A stretch of 64,000 nucleotides of DNA from Sycon ciliatum (lineage: Eukaryota > Porifera > Calcarea > Leucosolenida > Sycettidae). Made by a program: the position numbers and the translations under genes. The stretch lies in assembly GCF_964019385.1 (NCBI RefSeq), contig NC_088643.1, forward strand, positions 41,583,568 to 41,647,567, given 5' to 3'. The notes beneath the pieces were generated by a model. The model was given only the letters and a program-made list of their open reading frames with translations, did no database searches and was not told the DNA's origin. Below, in pieces: positions 44,501 through 55,232 of the stretch (position 1 is its first letter; each line of letters starts with the position of its first letter).

Positions 44501-45856
44501 GACATCGTAAGGCCTAAGTGAATCGCACCCCAGTACAATGCTTTGAAAGCTCTTTCTCATCCCTGTAAATCCTACTTTCTTTTCTCAAGGAAAAGGGGAC
44601 TTTCTACTTGTAAGTCAAATTCTTTATTAGACCTCGAATAGTTACCTCATCTCCAGTTGAGAATAATTCACCACTGACAACTACGAATCGAAAAACCACC
44701 AGCACTCTTCTTCTTTGACCACTTTTTTCTCGAACTGATCGAATGCACTTGAGTGGTCGCTTCAAGTCCCTTACTGTTGTCCTGTGCTGCAGGCGCCTCT
44801 TGACCTGTTTTCCCTCCGAACATTGGTCCGGCAGTTGCCCAACCTGCCGGGCCCGGTGGTCCGCGGCTGCGGCCCTGCCCAATACTCGAGTAGATGCTGA
44901 GGGAGTCGTAGCAGCTAGAGAGGCGACACTAGGCCATAGTACATGTGTCTTTGAATGATGATTGTTTTTTCAATTTCGGATTTGAAAGTATTAGTTCTAC
45001 GTGATGCGTGGTCTAGGTAACAGGAAATTGCAGTACAAACCAGCTACCGTATAGGTGCGAATAGAAGCCCCAGGGCTCTATTTAGCAGACTGTCCAACCT
45101 CCTGGCCACCCCTGGACACCCTCTAAAGCCATTCTATACCATGTATACTGTCCCTCCAGGAAATTGCGATTCCACGGATGCAACACATTTCGCGATTTTG
45201 GCCCAAACCCGCAATTTTCTGCAAAATCCGTGATTTCCCGCCGTTTTGTTGTTTTCTGTACTTTCTTTACAATTTTATGCACCTTTCACGCAGTGCTTTC
45301 CACGATCACGCAGGTTATTTGCGCAGTACGACTCGTCCTACTACCGAGTAGATCCACTGCGCAAATAGCGATTCTACGGATGCAACAAAATTTTAATATT
45401 AATTTCGTGATTTGGTCCAAATCCACAATTTTCGACAATTTTCAAAGTCTAGCGCGTACGTACGATATGTCATCCACGATCGTGCATAGTCCACCCCGCT
45501 TCAAAGGCAACTGAAACGGGCTGCAGCTTGGCAGTGAAACCCTCATCATTTTGCATTCCACTTATCCGTGTTGCCTTCCTACTCGTGGATGTTATGACTC
45601 CGGCCCTGATGTACACAGCGTATACCTGTACATGTATAACATAATAGCCTTCTACCTTCTTGTTCCTCTGTGCTCAGGCCACCTGGAAGTAGTGAAGTTG
45701 CTGTTGGAGGCTGGTGCAAAAGTTAACGCTAGGATGGGTGTACCTGCGACAGATACACCTCTCCGCATCATCACCAACTGTTGTGCTGCCAGCGATGAGG
45801 AAGTCAGCAGTAATGAGATCTATCAGGCTCTCCTTCGTCGTGGAGCAGAGTTGTGA
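34762..45856 (+). CDS. Ankyrin-repeat protein, three exons
   Basis: Exons 34762-35940, 37721-37901 and 45678-45856 join through GT-AG introns (phase 0, then phase 1) to 512 aa. The start ATG lies in a good context (AACAAGATGG). The first 390 residues have a Ser/acidic N-terminus (SSSGDDVE), then a long helical region with no recognised domain (LWLQEAKQIIADLAQFWKS onwards) that may be a divergent alpha-solenoid. Exon 2 encodes a standard ankyrin unit (SGNTPLHIAATRGDA) and begins the next (GATPLHMAVLN). Exon 3 completes it exactly (GHLEVVKLLLEAGAKVN), which confirms the junction. It adds one degenerate unit and stops. Function is unknown; ankyrin repeats bind proteins. Intron 2 is 7.8 kb and carries repeats and an antisense MADS gene. 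Confidence 0.8.
37391..37505 (+). repeat. GT-flanked dispersed repeat (partial) and G tract
   Basis: 37391-37466 matches the inner part of the repeat at 224-330, again preceded by a GT run. A G tract of about 35 bases with one A follows. It lies in intron 1 of the ankyrin gene. Confidence 0.75.
38452..39319 (+). other. Possible coding remnants inside intron 2
   Basis: Position 38452 follows a good acceptor (CCTTTTCAG) and reads QLKPEGTNHYTSVGEMSYLG, then a coiled-coil-like LQQELEMCKEVLARE. An inverted repeat (38581-38641 against 38797-38857) interrupts it. A second frame at 38939-39319 has KRRKTLAEQKQF and a Leu-heptad stretch (LAADLRRTIASLRQEFQKLL) and ends in TGA. Phases do not fit between ankyrin exons 2 and 3, which join directly. 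It may be an old transposon ORF or a decayed gene. No family recognised. Confidence 0.3.
39803..40124. mobile_element. Harbinger-like MITE, TTA duplication
   Basis: The left end GGCCACGTTCGAATTGTC is the near complement of GACAATTCGAACGCGCCC ending at 40124; TTA stands outside both ends (39800-39802, 40125-40127). A perfect internal hairpin lies at 39833-39897 (CGAGGAGTTTCGTTTTTCTG and complement). Three-base TTA duplications suit PIF/Harbinger. Confidence 0.75.
40131..40330. mobile_element. Short TIR element next to the Harbinger-like MITE
   Basis: AGCCTTGGCGGATAATGC at the left end is the near complement of GCATTTTCCGCCAAGCCCT on the right. A diverged, inverted relative of its left half is seen at about 47388-47455. 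No coding capacity. Confidence 0.5.
40470..40535. repeat. GT microsatellite
   Basis: Mostly pure GT over about 65 bp within intron 2 of the ankyrin gene. Confidence 0.9.
40680..40755 (+). repeat. tRNA-derived SINE head
   Basis: TGGTGCAGTGGTATG (A box), an anticodon-like arm around TCGATTTCCAATCGA, and GGTTCAATTCCC (a perfect B box) are spaced as in a tRNA. The acceptor stem does not pair, so it is a SINE and not a tRNA gene. A pyrimidine-rich body follows to about 40810. Confidence 0.65.
40957..41063 (+). repeat. GT-flanked dispersed repeat, full copy
   Basis: Almost identical over its length to 224-330, with GT tracts following at 41064-41100 and further ones to about 41535. Confidence 0.85.
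41781..42003 (-). repeat. 57-bp minisatellite overlapping a stop codon
   Basis: Four units start at 41781, 41838, 41895 and 41951 (TGATCTATGAGCCCGCTCTT...). The fourth lacks 6 bp and contains the last codons and the TAG (41955-41957) of the MADS gene on the minus strand. The others form its presumed 3' untranslated region. Confidence 0.9.
41955..42926 (-). CDS. Short SRF-type MADS-box protein, two exons
   Basis: Exon 1 (42926-42825) begins MARKSRRVKVTGRIEERRKR and ends RGLMKK at a GTAAAT donor, phase 0. Exon 2 (42152-41955) follows a pyrimidine-rich acceptor and reads AAELHVGSGSKVMVVVV, then NGARHIYKS. Joined, the 99 aa cover one MADS domain (about residues 3-62): the basic DNA-contact helix with SKRTRGLMKK compares with SRF SKRKTGIMKK, and the next part with ELSTLTGTQVLLLVAS. 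About 37 residues of Pro/Ala/Thr tail follow. SRF and MEF2 relatives are normally several hundred residues long. The acceptor is of the CAGGCAG type (two AGs 4 bp apart); only the first keeps the frame with this donor. The gene lies antisense inside the ankyrin gene's intron 2. Divergent but convincing at the motif level; expression unknown. Confidence 0.7.
43160..44405. mobile_element. Nested TIR elements
   Basis: TACGAGGTGATTTGGCTTTT at 43160 is the complement of the segment ending at 44405 (outer pair, 1.25 kb). Inside, 43829-43858 (GCCACCACTAGCCCTTTCCC) is the near complement of 44285-44315 (inner pair). Neither shows a transposase. They lie in intron 2 of the ankyrin gene. Confidence 0.6.
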
Positions 45857-47910
45857 GCTGGCCAATCCTGACTACCTGAATGGTGGGGAGTCTGCCGTAG
45901 TACTCAGTGTGTGGTGCCATGGTGCATTACCTCATACTCAGGTTACACAGTGGCTACCCAGGGCAATACCGTAGCCATGTGTGCGAGCTGAAGGCGACAT
46001 GAGCCCCCCCCCCCCCGCTGAGTATAGGAATGATTGTGCATACTTCAAGTAGTTATGCCGTAACGCAATGGTCGAATCTGAGCTGATCCTTTTAGAACAC
46101 CTTCGTTTTATGTGTTCAAGCTACTTCAAGTACATGTACTTTTTGAGCTGCCTTGACTTCCAGGCTCAAGCTGTACTTCGAAGTACATGTATGATTGACA
46201 CCCATTGGAAATGATCTGCTACTAAAAAATATTTATTGCTGTGCCTAGCCTGAGAACAACATCCCCAATAGTCTTGAGTATGTACAGTCTGTCCGGGAAG
46301 ACTCATCACAGTGTACATGTACATGTATGCAGTTAGCTAGCTCTGCAGTTGGGTTATATTGGTTTCTAGCTCTCAATTTCGGTGTATGGGCCATATATTC
46401 AAGACATAAGCTTCTTACAATCATGATGATGACTCCGATCATTACGAAAATGTGACACTACACCCACACAGTACATGTGGTCATTTCTGAGTCCGAAGTT
46501 CCTTGCCGCATTTCCTTGGCTTTAGGCTTCACCAAAAATTTAAGTCATGTGCAACTCAGAGTTGCAACAAAACGAATACTTCCTCTCCGAGTGCTTGCGC
46601 CGGCGCATACCCGTACACGTATAACTGGATGCAAGAATGCAGCCATTATACTCTTGCATGCGTAGTAGTAGTAGTAGTAGTAGTAGATTTTATTATTTTA
46701 CTAGGGGAGTCCCAACAGGCGTTGCCTTTTTACTGGGAACCCTAGGTGAATTTTTACCATGTTTACATACAGAGTAAGAGACGGGGCCTGACGGCAGTCA
46801 ATGGGAAGAGCATGTCTGCGTGTGACTGACTTTCCCATCTGTATTCCATGTACCGGTATGATCAGTACGTGTGAATGGGTTTATTCAAAAAGCCAATAGC
46901 GTGAAATCATAAAAATTAATAAGAACCAAAGCCAAAAGACAACCCAAATTCGGCAATACATAGAACACTGGGACTGGTACATGTACTGTGGAGTATGGTA
47001 CACATGTGGTTATAGAATATAGTGGGTAGATCTACTGGCTCCACGGATTATGGTAGGTCTACATGTTCAGCCGGAGAGTACAGCCATGTACAGTCAGTCA
47101 TGTTCCTCCTCTTGCCTCAACTAAAAGTAAGGTTACTTCACAAGCGACCACAATGCAGCACAATCATTGAATGCAGCAAGACACAACCTGTTCTTAGCGG
47201 AGGACCGATCATCTTACTGATCAGACTCTTCTAGCTGCCTCACACTCATACATGTCATAGGTCTACTTACTTCGTAGCTACCGGTATCTAACGTAGCGCT
47301 TGCGACTGCAGGCAGAATTTGCTACTTTTTCTGGTATGTTTCATGCATGTTTGGTATAATTACCGGTATGGGGAAAGAAATGGAGCAGAATTCAAGGAAG
47401 TGCCTGCCATAAGGTTTATCAGTTCTGCCAATTTCGCTGTATTTCGAGCAGAATATTGCAACATGGACGATCTGTCATTGAGCGGTTGGGTATCATCCAG
47501 CATGTGTCTATCCTGCCCCTGGTTCACCCATCGATCTGGGTGCATGCTTGCTAGCTCCTCGCTCAGATTAGTGCTGCCGATCTACATCAGTGCCGTGATG
47601 ACTGTGCGGACGGTTCAGGGAAGCAAGACACGAGATGTGCGAGCCGATTCCTGACTGTGTGGGACACCGGCGTTACCATGAGCATGACAGTTGTTGTTCT
47701 TGCAAGTCATGCACACCTCGGAAAGTTGTTCCCGGGCCAACACTGGCATGTCGTATCACATATTTTTGACTACTTCTACTACCAGTATTGCATCCAGTAT
47801 TCCGCGGCACTGGATCGAGGAGGTGCATACGCCTCAACAGACAACACTGCGACTTGTGGCACGGTTGTGCCAGCAAAGCCGAAGGTACAGGTAGATCTAC
47901 TGCACTATCA
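45857..47910. other. Intergenic; LINE 3' relic, otherwise nothing recognised
   Basis: 46687-46750, read on the minus strand, matches the 3' end of the LINE at 52981-55677: it keeps a Leu-Gly-Leu-Pro stop and a TAAAATAATAAAAT tail, beside an AGT tract at 46663-46686. A C tract lies at 46004-46016. Confidence 0.5.
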
Positions 47911-48018
47911 AACCTCTTTAGGACGAACACCAATGGACCGATGATATTTGTTCGCAATAACGGGCGTTCATTTGTCTTTAATATCCGTGTTCTTCCTAAC
48001 GAGGTTTCACTGTACAGC
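47911..48018. mobile_element. Short pogo/mariner-like MITE
   Basis: CAAACCTCTTTAGGACGAAC at the left faces GTTCTTCCTAACGAGGTTTC on the right as imperfect inverted repeats over about 105 bp; the outer right base context is CACTGTA. Resembles common pogo-type ends (CAGTGAAACCTC). Confidence 0.55.
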
Positions 48019-48045
48019 TGTAGTATGTTTGTACTCTTGCTAGTA

Positions 48046-48247
48046 CAGTCAGACCTCGCATAACCGCACAAATCCGTTTTCCACAAAAAATATCCGGATA
48101 GCTATAGGCGAGGGAACCGGAAAACCGAACACACATACAGTACTGTGTGTATGCGCATGGCATATGCTGTAAATCGGTAACCAGCGATTTTCTTCCGGAT
48201 GGCGAGGGATCCGGATAAAAGAGGACCGGATAAGCGAGGTCTGACTG
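48046..48247. mobile_element. Pogo/Tigger-like MITE with TA duplication
   Basis: CAGTCAGACCTCGCATAACC at the left and its near complement at the right (ending GGTCTGACTG), with TA on both sides (48044-48045, 48248-48249). 202 bp, non-coding. These ends are typical of Tigger/pogo MITEs. Confidence 0.8.
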
Positions 48248-48256
48248 TACTACTAA

Positions 48257-48599
48257 TACCGTACTACTGGCAATATAATTATGTTGCCGCAGTGAGGCCA
48301 TGAAGCGTTACATTGGCACATGTTTGCCGCACGCAGGGCGTTACATGCAAAGTCGCACAGGAGCCGTTACACAGGTTTCTATATTGCCGCAGTCCTTTTT
48401 TTGCTATTGCCGCATCATTTTTTTGCTTTTGCCGCATCATTTTTTCTTGTGCAGTGCAAACTGCAATGAAAAGATCGCCGCACCCCGCCGGACGCGCGTT
48501 ACGAACTCAACGAAAATTTGTCGCACTAGCCTGGTCGCGCGTTACGCCGCACCCCCCTGCGTTACGCGTTACGCGGCAACATATATTGCCAGTACGGTA
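48257..48599. mobile_element. MITE family X, copy 1
   Basis: The ends TACCGTACT..GGCAATAT and complement bound 343 bp. It contains many GCCGCA and GTTACGC strings. A second copy lies at 56685-57298. No coding capacity and unknown superfamily. Confidence 0.75.
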
Positions 48600-49599
48600 A
48601 GTAGTATGCGGCGGTCTGCATAACTGCAAACGCTGTTGTTCACTGGACATCATGGCGATCGGTTCTGCCAGTGCCAGTGACTTTGAGCTCCTACATTGTA
48701 TGATTGAGGTGACCTAACAAGGTCGAAGCCTCTACTATTACATATACATGATTGTACTAGTACTAGTAGTAGCTGTCCGGAGATTGCCTCAGTGACTCAG
48801 TGAGATTGAGCGACTGTACTCTGTAGACTCTACATAGTCGTGGCATTAGTGCCTGTGTGGGTGCACCCTTTCGTGTCTCTAACGTCCAAACACAAGCGGA
48901 CGTGCGAACCTTACACATTTTTCATGAGCTTTGGAACAGTGAACTACTGTACTGTTACTTTCCGCCGGCTAACGCTCGTGAAGGGTAGTGGGTGTGAACC
49001 TGGTGAACACTGCTACGAGTAGGCGATCGCCACGCGACCAGTGTGCATTGGTTCCGTGGTTGCGCGGAATGCGCGGATCCTTTGTTGCATTTCATTGTAT
49101 ATGCCTGAACCAAGGCGGCGGAGTGGTGGCACTAGGGTTCGCGTGGTAATCATGGTAATGGAATTATGGTCTTCCACAGCCAGTCACACAGCATGAAATC
49201 GCAGCCTATCACCTAGTACCTAGGAATGATGCATGTACGTGACAGGCTACAGCATGTTGGGTGTTCCTCTTTCTCCCCCTCTACATAATCCCATTGTATC
49301 TCTACACGACACTGTACATGTATACCATGGTATGTGGTTCACCAAGTATACAGTATACAGTATACAGTATACACACGGTATACCGTTGTACATCAGTCAT
49401 GTGTGTACTGTGGTGTCTGTTTTGAGTGCCCAATTCGTGGGAGAAACGGAGCAGCGCCGCGGTGGGTATCTCCTCAAGTGCCAGTGACTGGTGGTAGGTA
49501 ACGTTTGGCCTGCCACCCCCAGTGCTGGCTATGGCATTTAGACTGGCGGGTGTCCTCTTCAAGTATTTGCGTGGCCGAGCAGTACTACTAGTACTAGCA

Positions 49600-49890
49600 T
49601 ACGGATGACAATACTCAGTGGCTCCGTACTGCGTTCATAGTCCGTGACTTTCTGTGCTGCACGCTTCGCATCTATTGCATATACCCTACAGACCGCCAAC
49701 ATCGCCAGCCCACGGAGCATATGCTTAGCATGCAGTCGGGACCAGTTGTCCGCTTGGAGTACCGCAAAGAATTCCTCACATAGAGAAGGCGAATTCCATA
49801 CCACACACAAAACGTTACACACACACGTGCACACACAAGTCATGTCGTCCTTGTCGAGAATATCCGCTATAAAGAGCTGAACTGGGGACT
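49600..49890 (-). other. Possible minus-strand exons
   Basis: Minus-strand frames read QLFIADILDKDDMT (near 49880-49840), and, after a GT-rich gap, FAVLQADNWSRLHAKHMLRG ending at a GGGTAT donor-like site. The composition looks coding but no family, start or matching phases were established. Confidence 0.25.
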
Positions 49891-50015
49891 GTAGCACCAT
49901 TACAACCAATCTTGACCGAACCGAAAAGTTTTAGTGAGAATATTTTCCAATTTCCAATTGAACAACAACCTTCCCCCGTCCTTCCTTCCTTCCTTTAGCG
50001 ACCACCTCTGCGGTG

Positions 50016-51499
50016 ATGGCCCGTCATCAACCAGTGAGCGCCTATCTTACCAACAATCATACCCCCACTCCGTGTGGTGTACGTTGCTTTCCAGCTCCAC
50101 AACGAATGGAGTCGGTAGGCAAGCGCAGAATGTCTCATGACGGCAAGCTGGCCAGCTTTCTGCTGAAGACCAACAACACCATGAACACTGGCTCCAGCAA
50201 CGCATCAGCAGCAGCAGCAGCACCAGCCACCGGTGGGTTCAACACTTTCTCATCTAAACCGAACAATATCCACCACACCCCCTTCCATCCTCAGCTCAGC
50301 CAGGCTGAACTGGCCGAAGTGTGCGGTGGTGATGCTGCGGCGGCAGCAGCGGCGGCGGCGGCTAATCAAACCAATAGCGGCGTGATGCGATCACTGGAGC
50401 TGGATGGTGTTATTCGCCTGTTGAAGATGTACGACGAGGCGTCTGGACCGGAGATCGTCTGCTGTATCTGTGGTAAGTGTAACCATGTGCTTGCTGTTTG
50501 CGCTTCACCTCTCTACTCACACCAACAATACATGCACTGATACAATCAAACTAGTACGTGTACTAGTAGCGCGTGTATACAAACCAGGGAGTCGTTAAAT
50601 TTTAATTTTAATACCAGATGTTTACGAGTACCTGTTGATAACGTTACTGAAGCGATGTGACTACTCATTGGTAGACCATTCTTATATTGAGTATAAGCTG
50701 TTGCTAGTACTGTTTCCAGTATTGACTAGGATTGTACGCACATGTACTCAAAAGTATGTCCATTACGACTACAGTACAGTCAGAATGCGTGTGTTGTTGC
50801 TCTTGCTTAAAACTCTAACATCTCCATCTCTCCTTTTGTTGTTGTGTGACCCATATTGTAGGCAAGCCGTACAAGAGTAAAGTATGCTTTACCAAGCACA
50901 TCTGGGAGCACAGCGTATACTGGGACAAGTTCGACGGCTTCAAGAATCACGAGCGCGTCTTGTCCATCCAGGCAGCCATTATCCTAACCCATGCCCAGGA
51001 TCTCTCCTTTCTGCTGGTCACCGGCCCGAACATCGATAAGAAGCAACAACAGCAACAGCAACGACAACAGCAACAACACCAGCAGCAAGAACAGGAGCAG
51101 CACATCAGTCTTATCATTGAAGAAGAGGAAGAGGGGGTAAGTCCCCGCGTCTCAGTAGTTACACCGCCTCTCAGTGGACGCCACCATACAACTAGCATTA
51201 GCGATATTGGCCTTTTTCAAGAGCAAGTGCAGGAGGAGGAGGAAGAAGAAGAAGAGGAGAGCCTCACCACAACTCCACCGCAATCGTCACCGAGTTCTTC
51301 AGAGCTTTCAGACCAAAGCTCATTGGTTTCCGAGCAGAGCAGTGATCTGATGCAGACGTCACCGCCCACCAGATCCAGTTCTCCATCAGCAATATCGGCA
51401 CTTACATTCCTACCCAAGAAGCGCCGTCGCTTTCACATTGACCTTGAGAGTGGCTCAGACCGGTCACGTCGCTCCGTCTCGTCGTCCTACTCGTCATGA
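50016..51499 (+). CDS. Uncharacterised C2H2-like protein (H-I-W-E-H type), two exons
   Basis: Exons 50016-50472 and 50862-51499 join in phase 1 (GTAAGT donor, TTGTAG acceptor) to 364 aa. The junction completes a single finger: C-x2-C-G-K-P-Y-K...-H-x4-H within CCICGKPYK and FTKHIWEHSVYW. Directly after comes a helical HERVLSIQAAIILTHAQDLS. I recall similar W-E-H...W fingers in uncharacterised fungal and animal proteins, but cannot name one. The N-terminal half is Asn/Ser/Ala-rich with an Ala run at about 110. The C-terminal half has a Gln-rich run, acidic runs, Ser clusters and a basic KKRRRF near the end, suggesting a nuclear protein. A splice acceptor (CCTTTAG) 17 bp before the ATG shows that an upstream exon exists; it may be untranslated. 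Confidence 0.7.
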
Positions 51500-52395
51500 G
51501 AGAGCCGGAGTAAGAGAACCTCTAGTTTTACTTCCTAGGATGTGTCCCTACAAAGGCTACATGCAGTTTATCATCACAGATATCTATTGCCTAGTATTCG
51601 TCACACTGGAGTGACCACACACTATTTTATTACAATTTTTACTTTTACAATCACCATGATCACGGTACATGATAGTACATCATGTACATCATGCACTTTC
51701 ATAAATTTTTTCAAACAGTCTGACGGATCTTGACAAACAATGACAATCGGGCTGCAGGGTAGGCCGTGACATGTACCTGAACACTACTAGTATGGAGTAT
51801 TCTCTCGCGGGACGAGACAATGACCCACAAATTATTTAGCATCTTGCTTATAACTGTTAGTGTTGGACACAAACTACGGATAACATGTCACATTTTAGTC
51901 GTTTCTTTTTGAATTATTTAGCGCTGGCCTTTCACTTCAGTTTCATAATCAGCATATCTGGCAGCACCGACTGACTTGCTACCATTGACCACATAACATT
52001 GCATTTAGTGAGATTAGTTACAGTTATGTAGCCTATTGTTACTTGTACATGTACATGTAGCCTTGTAGGTTCAAATATTAGACGTTAGCTTTAGCCTCAG
52101 AATCATCGTGACTTTATATTATTAGTTCAGCTTAGCCTTGACTGCCCTTGAAAATGGACTTCTCTTGATACCCTAGTTCTTCAGTCTTGTAACGGTGCCC
52201 GCATACGGCACAGCATGCAGCGCCGTGCGGACACCACGGGTGGGTTATGTTCTTACTTAGTCCCTCTCCAACTGACGTAGATCTACCCCCTGCGGTTTCA
52301 AAGTTCTACTTGGACTTGGATGTAGAGCTAAGGATGAATTTATAGAAAACTAGCACTAGCAGCACCCGGCCAGCGTTGCCTGGCCGAACGCGTTA
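51500..52395. other. 3' flank and intergenic, no gene seen
   Basis: AT-moderate sequence with TACATGTAC strings. I see no repeat, RNA or ORF to report. Confidence 0.45.
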
Positions 52396-52711
52396 GGGCG
52401 CGTTCAGACTACCGATAAAAAGTGACCGATAGGGAAAGTCGCCAAGGTGATTTGATCACGTGACGTTACTGGCACGTTACCGGTGGGAAAGTTTTACTGC
52501 CGCGGCTGATGCGGCGGTAAACTTTTACCGGCAGTAAAAAAGTGCTCAGGCTGCATGCGCGCTGCGAAAAAAAGGGAAAATCCCTTGTCAGTGCCGCGGT
52601 GAGAGCTGAAAACTTCACGGTCACGTTAGTTTGTTATCGGTAGTGTGAATGTCCTTCACGGTTTATCGGCATTCACGGTTTGACGGGGTTCACGGTAGTC
52701 TGAACGCGCCC
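52396..52711. mobile_element. Harbinger-like MITE, TTA duplication
   Basis: GGGCGCGTTCAGACTACCG at the left end and its complement at the right (with one extra base) bound 316 bp. TTA stands outside both ends (52393-52395, 52712-52714). Rich in short CGGTA/TACCG strings. Non-coding. Confidence 0.85.
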
Positions 52712-52997
52712 TTACGTGGCATGCGGGTGCACCGGTGATCGACGTGACGTGAACAGCACACGTGCTCAGCACGTGGTGGTGGCTACACGATTCGCACGCT
52801 TCGCGTGCTCAGTACTGCAGTACGTACTGTACTGAGCTTCTGTGGCTGCTTCCGCTAGCTACACGATTCGCACGCTTCGCGTGCTCAGTGCTTCTGCGGC
52901 CGCTAGCTACACTGTGCTACACTGTTCGCACCCTTGGCGTGCTCAGGGCAGCGAGTACTAGTAGTAGTATTAATTAATTAATTATTTTATTATTTTA

Positions 52998-55232
52998 CTA
53001 GGGCAATCCCCACAGACTGTGAGTCTTTTTACAGGGTACCCTAGGTAAGTGCGTGATATAGAGCTGAATGAAGAAAGCCGTAAGTGTGTGAAATAGAGTA
53101 AAGAAAAAAAGAAAACGGTGGCTGCATACTGTGCCATTATGTGTTGCAAAAGAGGCTGCGAAGAGTACTGTTGAACATTGCAAAGGAGGCTGCCTGGCGG
53201 CATGCTGCTCATTCCACCTGTCAGCAGCCAGGTAAGGCAAAGCATAGAAACCGTACCGTGACGAAGCATTAGGCAGGGCTAAAGCCAGGGCGGACTGTCC
53301 CCTGGTCAAGGCATTGGTATGGTTGCTATTTGATCTAAGTACAAAAAGCTCGGCAAGTAGAGGGCTGCGGCGGCCATGCACACATTTATAGACAAGGCAA
53401 AATATCTTTAGGTTATAACGGATGGCGACAGGAATAATTTTGTGGCGTTGACAAATGGTGGCGGTTGGGTGGCATGGTGGGTAGCCAAATGTTATCCTGA
53501 GGCTACGTTTGAAGCATCGAATGAGTGTGTTGTATAGGGTTGCTGATATCGTGTGAACGTAGCAGTTGCTGGCGTACTCCATGGTGGATTGGATAATGCT
53601 TAGGTAAAAGGAACGTTGTGCCTGGGTGGTGATGTGATGTCGTATTCTGCGGAATGCGGCCAGCTTACGGTTGACGTCAGCAACAACTTTCCCGACCTGC
53701 TCCTTGAAGGCAAGGTGCTGGTCGACTAGCACTCCAAGGTAACGGACACACTGGGAAGGGGATACTGGGAAGTTACCACAGATGACAGTGAAGGTAGGTG
53801 GAAATGGGGTTGTCTTCCGGCGGACGATTAATAGTTGAGTTTTGTCGGGGTTCAGTAGGAGGCCCAGTTCCGTGAGGTGTGATTTAACCGCATCGAAGCT
53901 CTCTGATAGTCGGCCCTGTATCGTGTTGATGCAGCTGCTCGATGTGTAGAGTCCTATATCGTCGGCGTAGAGTATGTTAGATGTGTGAGTTGGTGTGACG
54001 TCTGTTACGTGTCTTGTGTAGATTGTGAAAAGAACGGGGCCCAGGACAGAGCCTTGAGGTACCCCTCGACTACAGGTCACGGAGTCGCCGGATGTTTTTG
54101 TGGAGGGGTTCGTCACTGTCTGTCGACGAGCGCTTAGATAGGAGGCGAACCAAGATAGTGCTGTGCCACAAATACCGCAGGAATAGAGCTCGTTGATGAG
54201 TGGCTGGTGCTTGACCCGGTCGAACGCCTTGCTCATGTCCAAGAATAACACTCCGGTGTTCTGACCGTCATCCAAGCGTTGTTGCCACTTTGATATAGCC
54301 AGTGAAAGTGCATCCTCTGTGGAATGATCAGAGCGGTAGGCGAACTGTTGGGAAGGAAGAATGTTGAGCTCTGGGTGGGTGTTGATATAGCGCTGCAGTT
54401 GATGAAGGACGATCTTTTCTAGAAGCTTGGATACGATGGGGAGTAGAGATATGGGGCGATAGTTAGAGGGACATTCTGGATTGCCTTTCTTGAAGAGGGG
54501 GAATACAGACGCTACTTTATATATGTCTGGAAAGGAACCGAGGGAGAGTGATTCGTTGAAAATGAGACAGAGGGGACCGGCTAGTTCTTCTGCACAGATC
54601 TTCAGAGGAAGGGGTGGGAGTTCGTCGGATCCGGTGGATTTGAAAGGGGAGATCTTCTTGAGGAGCTTGCAGACTTCAGTGGTAGTGACAGGGGTGAAAT
54701 TTGCGAAACTGGTGAGCTGTCGGGGGCCTTGGGGGATTTGCAGGGAAGGGGGTCGCTCTGGGTCAGAGACGACCGATCCAAAGAAGTTGGTGAGGCTGGA
54801 AACGTCGGCTTTGAGAGGTGTTGGAGTGGTGTTCCGACCAAGGAGTTTGTTGAGCAGTTTCCATTGGCGGCGAGGATCATTTCGGCAGTCTGAGAACTCC
54901 CTTACTAAATATTGATTCTTTAGGCGTTTGTTAAGCAGCGTGCCTTCTCTTCTTGCTGCACGGTACAGTTGCAAGAGCTGGGTGTCAGTCGGGTTTCTCA
55001 TAACCCCGCGGTGAAGATGTTTGCGACGGTGGAAGAGATTTGTTAGCGCTGGTGTACACCACGGGGATGGCTTAGGTTTCCGTGATTTCTGACTGCGACA
55101 GGGCCGTAGTGGACACAGCGTGTTTACGGCCAACAGGACGCTGTCGCGAAACGCTGATGCTGATTCATCCAGCGATTGGAAGGTGCCGCTCGTCGATTCG
55201 GCCACATTCTTTGCGATTTCGGTTTTCAGCAT
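52998..55232 (-). CDS. LINE reverse transcriptase (ORF2 part)
   Basis: An open frame of 744 codons covering the endonuclease-RT linker, RT and C-terminal part. RT blocks in order: NYRPISLLPIVSKLLEKI, FLDMSKAFDRVKH, GVPQGSVLGPVLF, and the catalytic YADDIGLY. A carboxy-terminal region (RYNLKIFCLVYKC) follows. It ends at a TAG three bases from the AT tail, so there is almost no 3' untranslated region. The first ATG is probably not a natural start, since the original ORF also included the endonuclease upstream; a frameshift near 55290 now separates them. It makes cDNA from element RNA at a nicked target. With the endonuclease broken it should not move unaided. Confidence 0.85.
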   Translation of the reverse strand: MLKTEIAKNVAESTSGTFQSLDESASAFRDSVLLAVNTLCPLRPCRSQKSRKPKPSPWCTPALTNLFHRRKHLHRGVMRNPTDTQLLQLYRAARREGTLLNKRLKNQYLVREFSDCRNDPRRQWKLLNKLLGRNTTPTPLKADVSSLTNFFGSVVSDPERPPSLQIPQGPRQLTSFANFTPVTTTEVCKLLKKISPFKSTGSDELPPLPLKICAEELAGPLCLIFNESLSLGSFPDIYKVASVFPLFKKGNPECPSNYRPISLLPIVSKLLEKIVLHQLQRYINTHPELNILPSQQFAYRSDHSTEDALSLAISKWQQRLDDGQNTGVLFLDMSKAFDRVKHQPLINELYSCGICGTALSWFASYLSARRQTVTNPSTKTSGDSVTCSRGVPQGSVLGPVLFTIYTRHVTDVTPTHTSNILYADDIGLYTSSSCINTIQGRLSESFDAVKSHLTELGLLLNPDKTQLLIVRRKTTPFPPTFTVICGNFPVSPSQCVRYLGVLVDQHLAFKEQVGKVVADVNRKLAAFRRIRHHITTQAQRSFYLSIIQSTMEYASNCYVHTISATLYNTLIRCFKRSLRITFGYPPCHPTATICQRHKIIPVAIRYNLKIFCLVYKCVHGRRSPLLAELFVLRSNSNHTNALTRGQSALALALPNASSRYGFYALPYLAADRWNEQHAARQPPLQCSTVLFAASFATHNGTVCSHRFLFFFTLFHTLTAFFIQLYITHLPRVPCKKTHSLWGLP

